From NCBI RefSeq assembly GCF_020523605.1, contig NZ_JAJAQI010000003.1:124001-188000 (forward strand): a stretch of DNA of 64,000 bases, given 5' to 3'. Under the pieces are notes generated by a model. The model was not told the DNA's origin. It saw only the letters and a program-made list of their open reading frames with translations, and did no database searches. The stretch's first letter is position 1; each line of letters starts with the position of its first letter. This DNA comes from Roseicella aerolata (GTDB lineage Bacteria > Pseudomonadota > Alphaproteobacteria > Acetobacterales > Acetobacteraceae). Positions 55,779-64,000 of the stretch are shown here, piece by piece. A program made the translations under genes and the position numbers.

Positions 55779-56939
55779 ATGAACAAGCCCATCACGACGC
55801 TCGGCGTCGATTACGGTCCGGAAGAGGCCGCCATGCAGGCCTATCTGCACGAGGGCGAGGCACGGGCCCATGCACTCGGCAATCGCGGCCCGATCCGCTT
55901 CGACGCCGATGGCAGGATCCATCCCGAGATCCTGGAAGCCTATTGGCGCTGCGGCTTCTATGTCTTCGAGGGCGTGCTGCCGCCCGAGGAACTCGCCGAT
56001 ATCGAGGCCGACATCCACGACATCCTCGACCGACTGCCGAGCGAGCGCGGCTCGCCGGTGGATGCCAAGGGCCGGCCGGCGCTGGCCGCCGATTGCAAGG
56101 CGCCGACGCTCTTCTGGTCCAGGCCGCTCGGCGACCCGATGGGCGGCACCAGCGCCGCCAATGGCCGCCATCCCGTCAAGATGTTCGAGCCGAAGGCCTC
56201 GACCGACGCGCCGAAGGAGATCGTCTATCTCATCCTCGGCTCGCTGCAATTCTCCGAGGCGCATCTCCGCGTCTATGGCCATCCCGGCCTGCTTGCCATG
56301 GCCGCCGCGGTGAACGGCGATGACTTCGTGCCCTTCAACGAGGCGCTGTTCATCAAGGAGCCGGGCCGCGGCGCCTCCGTCGCCTGGCACCAGGATGGCG
56401 TGACCCACTGGAACAGCCCGGACTGGGACCAGGGCACGCATGGCTTCAACTTCATGGCGCAGCTCTATGGCTGCACGCCGGCCAATGGCGTCTGGGTGGT
56501 GCCGGGCTCGCACAAGCTCGGCAAGGTGGACATCAAGGCGCGGGTCGCCGCGGCCGGGACGGAGCGGCTGCCGGATGCCGTGCCGATTGTCTGCAAGCCG
56601 GGCGATGTCGCCATCACCAACCGACAGACCGTGCATGGCTCCTTCGCCAATACCAGCCCGGACTGGCGCGTGACGCTGAATTTCGGCTTCCACCGGCGCC
56701 GCTCCGTCCTCGGTGTCGAGGCCGGCGGGGTGCACAATGCCCGCGCGGTCTATGACGAGACGCGCATCCGCGAGCGCGCCCGGGTCATCGGCTATGCGAT
56801 CGATGCCCGCCGCCAGCGCTTCCCGGCGGAGACGCCCTTCCTCTACCGGCCGCATGCCGAGAGCGGCGAGTCCTGGCGCTGGGATGCCGCGGCGAAGGCC
56901 GGCATGAAGGACTACAACCTGCTCGACCTCAGCATCTGA
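55779..56939 (+). CDS. Phytanoyl-CoA dioxygenase (PhyH) family protein
   Basis: A 386-residue Fe(II)/2-oxoglutarate-dependent oxygenase. The iron ligands are His204 and Asp206 in WHQDGVTHW and His286 in RQTVHGSFAN. VVPGSHKLGK and the later arginine of DWRVTLNFG bind 2-oxoglutarate and complete the barrel. It probably hydroxylates a small molecule in the cytosol; the substrate is unknown. GGGGAGGG precedes the ATG at 55779. Confidence 0.9.
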   Translation: MNKPITTLGVDYGPEEAAMQAYLHEGEARAHALGNRGPIRFDADGRIHPEILEAYWRCGFYVFEGVLPPEELADIEADIHDILDRLPSERGSPVDAKGRPALAADCKAPTLFWSRPLGDPMGGTSAANGRHPVKMFEPKASTDAPKEIVYLILGSLQFSEAHLRVYGHPGLLAMAAAVNGDDFVPFNEALFIKEPGRGASVAWHQDGVTHWNSPDWDQGTHGFNFMAQLYGCTPANGVWVVPGSHKLGKVDIKARVAAAGTERLPDAVPIVCKPGDVAITNRQTVHGSFANTSPDWRVTLNFGFHRRRSVLGVEAGGVHNARAVYDETRIRERARVIGYAIDARRQRFPAETPFLYRPHAESGESWRWDAAAKAGMKDYNLLDLSI

Positions 56940-57595
56940 GGGGAGCGCGCCGGGTAGGGGGGGGGGAGCGGCGCGCCGCCGGCGCTGTCGGGCGGGCTCG
57001 CCGGCCTGGCTGGTCTCGGCACCCCCGGCGCCAGATGCGGCATGCAGCCGCTCCCCCGTCCGGACCACCATCCGCGCCATCTTCGCCCGCCGACGCGGTC
57101 GGCCACCTTCCGGCGCGGCTCGTGCCGCGCTTGGGTGGCAGCGCACCGCCGGACGCGCTTGCCCGCTTCCGGAGGGGCCGGGATCGAGCCTCGGCCGCCG
57201 GCACACCGTGGCGAGGCACGGCTTGGCGCCACCGGCCGGCGCGGAGGGTAGGGCGGATGCCCTACTATTTGGCTATGCTCGACCCCGGCCGCCTTCGGTA
57301 GGGTCCTCCGGATGCCAGGACCTGCGCAGGGAATGCCGGAGCGACCGGAACGGTCCATCCGGGCTGCGCGGCGTGGTGACCAGGGTCGTCGCGCGACGCA
57401 GCCTGCGGGAGGGGGGATGGCGATTCGAAGCACCCTTCGGGTGGCACCATGGTGAGCCAGACCCTACATCGCCCCACAGGATCCCGCGCCGTCCTTCCAT
57501 CCCGCCTGGAGGAGGCGGGGTGGTCACAGGCCACGGGGTCCGTTCCGCCAGGCCCCGGCATCGCATCCGCCCTGCCGGAGACGGGTTCCGCCGCC
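56940..57595. other. Region before the response regulator
   Basis: About 650 bp without a supported gene. It opens with a run of ten G at 56957-56966. The response-regulator frame is open from ATG 57449, but that part shows no conserved sequence. Promoter elements are not clear. Confidence 0.4.
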
Positions 57596-58258
57596 GTGGT
57601 TCAGATCCTGATCGTCGATGACCATCCCCTGTTCCGGGAGGCGCTGCGCGGCGCCGTCTCCGCCGTCCTGGACGGCGCCGAGGTGGAGGAGGCGGATGGC
57701 ATCGAGGCCGCCTGCCGCGTGCTGGAGCGGCAGCGCAACCTGGATCTCGCGCTGCTTGATCTGGGCATGCCAGGCGTCTCGGGCTTCGAGGGGCTGGTCG
57801 CGCTGCGCAACCGCTTCCCACGGGTGCCGGTGGTGATCGTCTCCGCCCTCGACGACCCGCGGGTCATGGAGGAGGCGATCCGGCTCGGCGCGGCCGGCTT
57901 CGTGCCGAAGACCATCGACCGGCCGCTGCTGGCCCAGGCGCTGCAGACGGTGCTGCATGGCGAGGTCTACCTGCCCGCGGCCGGCCCGCGCGCCGGCACC
58001 GCGAGGGAGGACGGCCTTGCGGCCCGGCTGGCCGAGCTGACGCCGCAGCAGCTGCGCGTCCTGCAGATGATCCGCCAGGGCCTGCTGAACAAGCAGATCG
58101 CGCATGAGCTGAAGATCGGCGAGACCACGGTGAAGGCGCATGTCTCCGAGGTGCTGCGCAAGCTGAAGGTTGTCAGCCGCACCCAGGCGGTGATCGAGAC
58201 GGCGAAGCTGGACCTCCCGGCGCTGATGGCGCGCGGACCGAAGGCGGAGGGCGGGTAG
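57596..58258 (+). CDS. LuxR/NarL-type response regulator
   Basis: A 220-residue response regulator. The receiver holds Asp8/Asp9 (ILIVDDHPLF), the phosphoacceptor Asp55 (ALLDLGMPG) and Lys104 (GFVPKTID). The LuxR helix-turn-helix is about residues 147-210 (LTPQQLRVLQMIRQGLLNKQ, then GETTVKAHVSEVLRKL). I start at GTG 57596, directly before the receiver; an ATG at 57449 would add 49 non-conserved residues. It faces the FIST/histidine-kinase pair, its probable partner. Confidence 0.87.
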   Translation: MVQILIVDDHPLFREALRGAVSAVLDGAEVEEADGIEAACRVLERQRNLDLALLDLGMPGVSGFEGLVALRNRFPRVPVVIVSALDDPRVMEEAIRLGAAGFVPKTIDRPLLAQALQTVLHGEVYLPAAGPRAGTAREDGLAARLAELTPQQLRVLQMIRQGLLNKQIAHELKIGETTVKAHVSEVLRKLKVVSRTQAVIETAKLDLPALMARGPKAEGG

Positions 58259-58311
58259 GCCGCCGGTCCGGGGGCGGACCAGGATCGCCCGGCGCGCGCC
58301 GTGATGCGCGC

Positions 58312-58349
58312 CCGAGGGTCCGGATGCGTGACCGCATCCGGACCCTCGG
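58312..58349. terminator. 17-bp hairpin terminator between converging signalling genes
   Basis: A perfect 17-bp stem (arms CCGAGGGTCCGGATGCG and its complement) with a TGAC loop, 53 bp after the response regulator stop and just before the minus-strand kinase end. It can serve both directions. There is no T run. Confidence 0.65.
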
Positions 58350-58367
58350 TAACAGGTGGGGGCGGCT

Positions 58368-59855
58368 CTACAGCGGATCGCGTCCAGACCTGAATGCCAG
58401 CCCGTTGCAGGCCATTGCTTGTCCAGCGGAGTCCCGCAGCCCGACGTTCACGCCCGTCCGCGATCTGCTCCAGGCGAGGGTCCCGTTCATGGCCGAAGCG
58501 GCCAGCAGGTGCACCATCAGCGCGCGCAGCGCCGCCGGGCGCACCGGCTTGCGCAGCATCTCGCAGCCGGCCGCGCGCACCGCGGTCGCCACATCCTCCG
58601 AATGGTCGGCGCTGACGACCACGGCGGGCAGCGCGGCGCCGAAACTCCGGCGCAGCCCGGCGATCAGCGACAGCCCATCCATGCCGTCATCCAGATGGTA
58701 GTCGGTGATGACCAGGTCCGGCCGCCGCTCCAATTGCGGGGCGAGGCGCTGCAGCTCCGCCTGGTTACGCACCGGCAGCACATGGCAGTGCCAGCGGTCG
58801 AGCAGTTGCGTCATGGCGGTGAGCGTCGCCTCGTCATTCTCGATCAGGATGACCAGCGTGCCGGCGATGCCGCTGAGCGTGCCGCCGCCCTGCGCGCCCG
58901 GGCCGGCCTCCGGCGCCCCGGGCAGGCCGGCGGCGAGCGGCAGGCGCAGGCGGAAGACCGAGCCGACGCCGACCCGCGAGCGGAATTCCAGCCGGTGGTC
59001 CAGCGCGCGGAGCTGGCGCCGGACGATGGCGAGGCCGAGGCCGAGCGCGACATCCTCTTCCTCGGTCAGCGCGCCCCGGTGGAACTCCTCGAAGATCAGC
59101 TCGTGTTCCCGCTCCGGGATGCCGATCCCGGTATCGGCGACCTGGATGACGCAGTCCTGGCCGTGTCGGCGGGCACCCAGCAGGATGCCGCCGCGCCGCG
59201 TGTAGCGCACGGCGTTGGACAGCAGGTTCTGCAGGATGCGTTGCAGCATCACCGGGTCGCTGCGCACCGTCGCGGCCGTGGCGCGCACCTTCAGCCGCAG
59301 CCCCTTCCGCTCGGCCAGCGGGCGGAAGGTGGAATCGAGGGCGCTGAAGCAGCCATCCAGCGGGCAGTCCTGCAGGCTCGGCCGCACCAGCCCGGCATCC
59401 AGCTTGGAGATGTCGAGCAGGGCACGGATCAGGTCCTCGATGGTCTGCAGGGAGCGCTCGACGCGTATCGCGACCCGCCGCGCCTCCGCCTCCGCCTGCA
59501 GCTCGACCAGGGTCGACATGAACAGTCGTGCCGCGTTCAGCGGCTGCAGCAGGTCATGGCTGGCGGCGGCGAGGAAGCGCGTCTTGCTGAGATTGGCGCG
59601 CTCCGCCTCCTCCTTCGCGGCCGCCAGCGCGGCATTGGTGCGCTCCAGGCTGCGCAGCGCCTCGGTCAGCTCCTGCGTGCGGGTGCGGACCTGGGTCTCC
59701 AGGCCGATGGCGGTCTGGAACAGGGAGAAGGCACTGCCCTGGCGGTCGATCGAGCGCTCCACCCGCTCGATCAGCACGGCGTTGATGCGCTCGAGCTTCT
59801 CGATGCGCTGCTCCAGCGCCCGCCGGCTTTCCCGCGGCCTGCCGCTGCCGTCCAT
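58368..59855 (-). CDS. Hybrid histidine kinase with C-terminal receiver
   Basis: A 495-residue soluble kinase. Residues about 12-90 are a coiled-coil; the dimerisation/phosphoacceptor site is His100 in LAAASHDLLQPLNAARLF; the ATPase has LLSNAVRYT, ADTGIGIPE and LGLGLAIV; and a receiver at about 334-450 has Asp385 in VITDYHLDDGMDG. The H-box HDLLQPLNAA is typical of NahK-like kinases. The last 34 residues (from Trp462) are encoded by a 102-nt repeat element, where a TAG has become TGG. The start shares one base with the FIST stop. Confidence 0.9.
   Translation of the reverse strand: MDGSGRPRESRRALEQRIEKLERINAVLIERVERSIDRQGSAFSLFQTAIGLETQVRTRTQELTEALRSLERTNAALAAAKEEAERANLSKTRFLAAASHDLLQPLNAARLFMSTLVELQAEAEARRVAIRVERSLQTIEDLIRALLDISKLDAGLVRPSLQDCPLDGCFSALDSTFRPLAERKGLRLKVRATAATVRSDPVMLQRILQNLLSNAVRYTRRGGILLGARRHGQDCVIQVADTGIGIPEREHELIFEEFHRGALTEEEDVALGLGLAIVRRQLRALDHRLEFRSRVGVGSVFRLRLPLAAGLPGAPEAGPGAQGGGTLSGIAGTLVILIENDEATLTAMTQLLDRWHCHVLPVRNQAELQRLAPQLERRPDLVITDYHLDDGMDGLSLIAGLRRSFGAALPAVVVSADHSEDVATAVRAAGCEMLRKPVRPAALRALMVHLLAASAMNGTLAWSRSRTGVNVGLRDSAGQAMACNGLAFRSGRDPL
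58372..58473 (+). repeat. 102-nt dispersed element, copy D
   Basis: The most diverged full copy, still exactly 102 nt and preceded by CTAC. It ends CTCCAG where copies B and C have CTCTAG. It overlaps the 3' end of the histidine-kinase gene. Confidence 0.85.
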
Positions 59856-61006
59856 CAGGTGGTCCTGGGACGGCCAATGGCGACGCCGGAGAAGGTCTGG
59901 TTCAGGTGCATCCCGCCGAACTGCTCGCCATAGGTGAAGAAGCCAACCACGTTGTGGCGGCGGTAGAGCTCCTCGACCCGCGGGCGGATGCGGCGCCTCG
60001 TGGCGTCCAGCCGGCGCAGCACGCAGTCGAAGCCGATGACGAGATCGAGCCCGCCCAGCGCCTGGTCGAGCCGCGCCAGCTCCGCCTCCGCCGAGCGGAC
60101 CAGGTCGCGCGGCCGCGCCACGGTCAGCACCACGCCATCATCGATGGCGCAGAAGAAGGAGAGCGAGCCGTCCGGATTCACGCGCTGGATGGAACGGCAA
60201 TAATAGTTGCCGCCGATGCGGACCACGACGGGATGCGCGGCGAAGCGCATCGGCGTCAGCTCGCGCGGCCCGACGCCGACCGCGGCGGCATAGGCCTGCG
60301 CCGCCGGCTCCGCATTCAGCTCATGCACGATCCGCCGTTCCGGATCGCAGCGCGTCACGACCAGCTTGTGGTCGGTGGGCGAGAAATTGTCGGTGCGGAA
60401 CACCTCGACCGGGTGGTTGGTCTCGACCAGCACCAGGATGGCGGCGTTGCTGTAGGCGTGCCCGTCATGCAATTGCGTGGTCGCGCCGAAGCGGAGCCCG
60501 TCCCCGGCCGAGCCGCCGACGATCGGGATGCCGTCCAGCGCCATGGCGACGGCGGAGACGCACATTTCCTCCCGGTAGGACATGCCGTCGATGAGGATGA
60601 GGCCGAAGCGGTGGCCGCTTCCCTCCGCCCGGTTCCCGCAGATCCGTTCCAGCGCCGCGCGCAGCCGCCGCGCGGCCGAGGCGCCGCTCTCGACCGTCAT
60701 GGCGCGGATGTCGGGGATGATGTCGGTCACCACGCGGAAGCTGCCGCGCGGCATGGCCATGGCGACGACGGTGTCGGTGGCGATGCCGTCCGGCGTGATC
60801 TCGCCGGCCGTGCTGCAACCGGCGACCGCCAGGCCCGGAAAGGCGAGGCCGAGTTCCCGCGCCAGTTCCTCCGCATCGATCGAGGGGGCGAAGAAGACCA
60901 GCAGCTGGGAATAGAGGGCGGGGTCGATATGGGTGACAAGATCCGCCACCGCTGCCCGGGCCGATCCGGCCGAACTCCAGGCGCTCAACACGCCGGAAGC
61001 GTGCAT
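59855..61006 (-). CDS. FIST-domain sensor protein
   Basis: A 383-residue protein with FIST N and FIST C domains: LLVFFAPSIDAEELARELG and AGCSTAGEITPDG at the N-terminus, LILIDGMSYREEM in the middle and GFFTYGEQFGGMHLNQTFS at the C-terminus. FIST proteins sense small ligands; NosP, a heme-binding NO sensor, is the best-known one and partners a kinase like the one downstream. The gene is translationally coupled to the kinase (TGATG). I start at ATG 61006; the upstream frame has no conserved sequence. Confidence 0.87.
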   Translation of the reverse strand: MHASGVLSAWSSAGSARAAVADLVTHIDPALYSQLLVFFAPSIDAEELARELGLAFPGLAVAGCSTAGEITPDGIATDTVVAMAMPRGSFRVVTDIIPDIRAMTVESGASAARRLRAALERICGNRAEGSGHRFGLILIDGMSYREEMCVSAVAMALDGIPIVGGSAGDGLRFGATTQLHDGHAYSNAAILVLVETNHPVEVFRTDNFSPTDHKLVVTRCDPERRIVHELNAEPAAQAYAAAVGVGPRELTPMRFAAHPVVVRIGGNYYCRSIQRVNPDGSLSFFCAIDDGVVLTVARPRDLVRSAEAELARLDQALGGLDLVIGFDCVLRRLDATRRRIRPRVEELYRRHNVVGFFTYGEQFGGMHLNQTFSGVAIGRPRTT

Positions 61007-61476
61007 CCTGGCCTTGGACCGGGCATCCGGGCGAAATCTGCGCAAAGCCGTTTCCCTGCCGGTTGTCTTTTCCGGTTTGGCTCCCACAGCATTATGCTGG
61101 CATGCCCTGCCCGCCGCAACGGATGTGGGCGCCTGGGTCGAATATCGACCAAAAGCTGCCGCCGCGGCATCCGATGCCCCGGTTGCGGAGGAGGGGGACT
61201 CCCCGCTCTCCTGCAAGGCTGCTCCGGCCTTTCCGGCCGAAGCCCTTGCCGGGAACGGGTGGCGGCCCCGCGGAACCGGATGGCGCCAGAATCCGTCCTC
61301 CCGCCGGGGCGGCGCTGGCCGGCCAGCTTGCCAGCCCCCTGGTCCAAGCGCTTTCGCCGATGCCGGGCTGGCCCGGGCCGCTTATGGATTGGCAGCCCTC
61401 GCCGGTCTGGCTACCACGCTGCATTCCGCGGCCAGGGGCGATCCCCTGGCCCGCCCCCGAACTGCGAGCACAGACG

Positions 61477-61731
61477 ATGAGCGACACCCCGCCCGACCGC
61501 CTCTCCACCGATCCGGCCAGCCCCTATTTCAATGAGGAGCTGCTGCAACGCGGCGTCGGCATCCGCTTCAAGGGGGTCGAGAAGACCAATGTCGAGGAGT
61601 ACTGCGTCAGCGAGGGCTGGGTGCGCGTCTCGGTCGGCAAGACGCTGGACCGCCGCGGCAAGCCGATGACCATGAAGCTGCAGGGGACGGTCGAGCCCTA
61701 TTTCCGCGACGCCGCGCCGCCCGCGGCCTGA
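61477..61731 (+). CDS. DUF3297 family protein
   Basis: An 84-residue protein recognised by DRLSTDPASPYFNEELLQRG, GIRFKGVEKTNVEEYCVSEG and the terminal KPMTMKLQGTVEPYF. DUF3297 proteins are small, soluble and widespread in proteobacteria; function is unknown. It stands alone. Confidence 0.88.
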   Translation: MSDTPPDRLSTDPASPYFNEELLQRGVGIRFKGVEKTNVEEYCVSEGWVRVSVGKTLDRRGKPMTMKLQGTVEPYFRDAAPPAA

Positions 61732-61969
61732 GCGGGAGCGCACGGCCAATCCTGGCACAGCAGGTCCCGGCCCTGTCTGGCCCGAGCCGGCCGGGGATCG
61801 TCGCCGCCGCCCCTTCTACTCTCGCATCGTCTCCGCCCAGGAGCGGGAGCGGGCGGCTGCGGCGACCCTTCGCGCCGGGCCGCTGCCGGTCCTGAACGGC
61901 GCGGAGACGGTGATGTCCCGCTGAGGCGCGGATGCCCCGGGCGGCATCGCCCGGGACAGGATGGCCGGC

Positions 61970-62944
61970 TCAGTCCGGGGTGATGTTGCCGTCCTTCACC
62001 ACCCGCGACCAGCGCGCGATCTCCCGCTGCTGGAAGGCGGCGAATTCCTCGGGGCTGTTCGCCACCACCTCGAAGCCGATCTCCGCGAGCCGGGTGCTGA
62101 CCTGCGGGTCCCGCAGCGCGCCGGAGACGGCGGCGTGGATGCGGCGCAGCAGCGGCTCCGGCAGGCCGGCCGGGCCGCCGAAGCCCTGCCAGGAATAGAC
62201 CACGAAGTCGCGCAGCCCCGCTTCGGCCGCCGTCGGCAGGTTCGGCAGCAGCGGATGCCGGGCCTCCGAGGTGATGAGGATCGGCCGCACCCGCCCTTCC
62301 TGGATGTGCGCGATGATGGAGCCCAGATTCTGGAAGGACATCTGGGTATTGCCGGCGATCAGGCTGGTCGTCGCCGGCGCGCCGCCCTGGTAGGGGATGT
62401 GGGTGATGTCCGTCCCCGTCGCCAGCTTGAACATCTCGGCGGTCAGGTGGTCGGAGGAGCCGACGCCGCTGGTGGAGTAGGCCGCCTTGCCGCCCTGCTG
62501 CTTCAACCAGGCGATCAGGCCGTTCAGGTCGGTCGCCGGCACCTGCTGCGGATGCACGACGAGGACGTTCGGCGTGCGCACGGTCTGGGTGATGCGGGCA
62601 AGCTGCGTCACCGGATCGTAGCCGAGAGTCGGCCGCAGCGCGACATTGATGGCCCAGGTGCTGATCGGCGCATGCATCAGCATGGTGCCATCGGCCGGGG
62701 AGCGGATGACCTGCCGCGCCCCGACCTCGCCGGTGGCGCCCGGGCGGTTCTCGACGACGAAGGGCTTGCCGGTCTTCTGCTGCAGCGTCTGCGCGATGGC
62801 ACGCGCGATGATGTCGGAGGAACTGCCGGAGGCGAAGGGCACGAGGATGGTGACGGGGCGGCTTGGCCACTCCTCCTGCGCCCGGGCGAGGGAGGCCGGC
62901 AGGGCGAGCAGGGTCGAGGCCCCGAGCAGGGCGCGGCGATGCAT
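61970..62944 (-). CDS. Bug family tripartite tricarboxylate transporter receptor
   Basis: A 324-residue periplasmic receptor of the TctC/Bug family. It begins MHRRALLGASTLLALPASLA, a signal peptide with a Tat-like RR, and continues WPSRPVTILVPFASGSSSD, the family's ligand-loop start. HIPYQGGAPATTSLIAG is also typical. It probably binds a carboxylate for uptake; no TctA/TctB membrane genes are nearby. It lies 53 bp after the RraA gene, the last in the catabolic cluster. Confidence 0.93.
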   Translation of the reverse strand: MHRRALLGASTLLALPASLARAQEEWPSRPVTILVPFASGSSSDIIARAIAQTLQQKTGKPFVVENRPGATGEVGARQVIRSPADGTMLMHAPISTWAINVALRPTLGYDPVTQLARITQTVRTPNVLVVHPQQVPATDLNGLIAWLKQQGGKAAYSTSGVGSSDHLTAEMFKLATGTDITHIPYQGGAPATTSLIAGNTQMSFQNLGSIIAHIQEGRVRPILITSEARHPLLPNLPTAAEAGLRDFVVYSWQGFGGPAGLPEPLLRRIHAAVSGALRDPQVSTRLAEIGFEVVANSPEEFAAFQQREIARWSRVVKDGNITPD

Positions 62945-62997
62945 TCTTGTCTGTCTCCTCAAGGGGCCCGGCGCGTCATTCGCGCCGGGTAGCAGGC

Positions 62998-63714
62998 TCA
63001 GCGGCCCTTGGCCTTCCGCCACGCCGCGAACTCGTCGAGGCTCTTCGGATCGGTCGCGGGATAGAGGCCACGGATGCTGCGGCCCTCCGCCACCTTCTCC
63101 GCCACGAAATCCTCATAGGCGGTCATCTCCGTCGCCTCGGCCGCGATCTCCTCGGCCAGATGCGCGGGGATGACGATGACGCCGTCGCAATCGCCGACCA
63201 GCACATCGCCCGGGAAGACCGGCGCGTCGCCGCAGGCGATCGGCTCGTTGATGCCGATCGCCTGGTTCAGCGTCAGGTTGGTGGGCGCGGAGGGACGCTG
63301 GTGGAAGGCGGGGATGCCGAGCGCGGCGATCTCCGCCGAATCCCGGAAGCCGCCATCCGTCACCACGCCCGCAACGCCGCGGGCCTTGAGGCGCCCGACC
63401 AGGATGGCGCCGGCCGAGGCGGCACGGGCATCCTTGCGGCTGTCGAAGACCAGCACGGCGCCTGCCGGGCACTCCTCGATCGCCTTGCGCTGCGGGTGCT
63501 CCGGGTTGCGGAAGACCTCGAGGCCGTTCAGGTCCTCCCGCGCCGGGATGTAGCGGACGGTGAAGGCCTCGCCCACCATGCTCTCCTTCGGCGTGTGCAG
63601 TGGCAGCACGCCCTGGACCATCTGGTTGCGCAGGCCGCGCTTGTAGAGCGCGGTGGCCAGCGTCGCGGTGCTGACCCGCCTCAGCCTGTCTCGGGTCTCG
63701 TTGCTCAGGGCCAT
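62998..63714 (-). CDS. RraA-like / HMG aldolase family protein
   Basis: A 238-residue RraA-superfamily protein. Members include the RNase E inhibitor RraA and metal-dependent aldolases such as 4-hydroxy-4-methyl-2-oxoglutarate aldolase. It shows AILVGRLKARGVAGVVTDGG, FRDSAEIAALGIPAF and GDVLVGDCDGVIVIPAHLAE. The GDxDG block with the preceding R-D carries the metal and substrate site, and the catabolic neighbours favour an aldolase or decarboxylase role. It lies 13 bp after the dehydratase gene. Confidence 0.88.
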   Translation of the reverse strand: MALSNETRDRLRRVSTATLATALYKRGLRNQMVQGVLPLHTPKESMVGEAFTVRYIPAREDLNGLEVFRNPEHPQRKAIEECPAGAVLVFDSRKDARAASAGAILVGRLKARGVAGVVTDGGFRDSAEIAALGIPAFHQRPSAPTNLTLNQAIGINEPIACGDAPVFPGDVLVGDCDGVIVIPAHLAEEIAAEATEMTAYEDFVAEKVAEGRSIRGLYPATDPKSLDEFAAWRKAKGR

Positions 63715-63727
63715 CTGCCTGGCCTCC

Positions 63728-64000
63728 TCAGTAGATTGCGGGTTCGGAGACGGGCGCGCCGAAATCGGTGCGCAGGAAGTCGAAGTCGCAGCCCTCATTC
63801 GCCTGCTGGATGTGCTTGGTGAACATCCAGCCATAGCCGCGCTCGTAGCGCACCGGCGGCGGGGTCCATTCGGCCCGGCGGCGTGCCAGCTCCTCCTCGG
63901 GGACCTCCATGTTGATGGTCCGGGCATCGACATCGATGCTGACGATGTCGCCGGTCCGCAGCAGCGCCAGCGGGCCGCCGATATAGCTCTCGGGCGCGAC
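63728..64000 (-). CDS. IlvD/Edd family dehydratase, C-terminal part
   Basis: The final 90 codons of a dihydroxy-acid/sugar-acid dehydratase; the gene continues past the right edge. It reads PESYIGGPLALLRTGDIVSI, DVDARTINMEVPEEELARRR and YERGYGWMFTKHI, matching the IlvD/Edd C-terminal barrel. With RraA and Bug downstream it points to sugar-acid or keto-acid breakdown rather than branched amino acid synthesis. Confidence 0.9.
   Translation of the reverse strand, partial: VAPESYIGGPLALLRTGDIVSIDVDARTINMEVPEEELARRRAEWTPPPVRYERGYGWMFTKHIQQANEGCDFDFLRTDFGAPVSEPAIY

Noticed and set aside
56957-56966. Run of ten G as a phase-variation tract
   Set aside because: It lies in a gap after the PhyH stop with no gene or promoter it could control, so it is only a homopolymer.
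57449-57595. 49-residue N-terminal extension of the response regulator
   Set aside because: No conservation is apparent and the receiver begins exactly at the later GTG.
61732-61969. Possible small gene after DUF3297
   Set aside because: No frame shows a start signal or a recognisable domain.

Overview
The window is very GC-rich chromosomal DNA from an alphaproteobacterium. The gene order ffh-rpsP-rimM-trmD-rplS-leuC-leuD-leuB, the Roseomonas-like protein sequences, and the mix of Bug-type and ABC solute transporters point to Acetobacteraceae (Rhodospirillales/Acetobacterales). The species is inferred by recognition only.

Layout. (1) 1-13689: 3' end of gltB, a glutathione S-transferase, a TPR protein, an SDR, then a sugar-type ABC importer (binding protein plus two permeases, no ATPase gene nearby) divergent from an FAH-family hydrolase and an alpha/beta hydrolase. 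A DUF2243 membrane protein, an Ldh_2-type dehydrogenase and a GT4/GT9 glycosyltransferase pair follow. (2) 13881-20421, minus strand: an RTX/cadherin exoprotein behind an AT-rich leader, an HWE sensor kinase with three PAS domains, and a NYN-LOTUS protein. (3) 20548-33190: core information and leucine genes: thrS, infC (ATA start), ffh, rpsP, rimM, trmD, rplS, leuCDB, three tRNA-Arg genes, then obgE, rpmA and rplU on the minus strand. (4) 33436-41301: tRNA-Ser(CGA) carrying a 7.8-kb integrative element bounded by a 14-bp direct repeat. It holds an integrase, an AlpA-like HTH gene, a toprim primase, a DUF3987 helicase-like gene, a small terminase-like gene and a gene broken by a 22-bp duplication. 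No capsid or tail genes are present, so it resembles a phage satellite. (5) 41520-44668: an arsenate operon, arsR-arsC fusion / gapdh / arsJ. (6) 45255-55593: a surface-polysaccharide region with an acyltransferase, GT2, rfbF, SDR epimerase, two C-methyltransferase-like proteins, a frameshifted GT39-like protein and a large membrane protein. (7) 55779-64000: a PhyH-type dioxygenase, a LuxR response regulator facing a FIST protein plus hybrid histidine kinase, DUF3297, and a catabolic cluster (IlvD/Edd dehydratase, RraA-like protein, Bug receptor).

The most notable non-genic signal is a family of 102-nt elements (16693, 16795, 31263, 58372) with imperfect terminal inverted repeats and two predicted hairpins. 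All copies have the same orientation and lie directly after the stop codon of a minus-strand gene. One copy supplies the obgE stop codon. In another, the same stop has mutated from TAG to TGG, so a histidine kinase reads 34 codons into the element.
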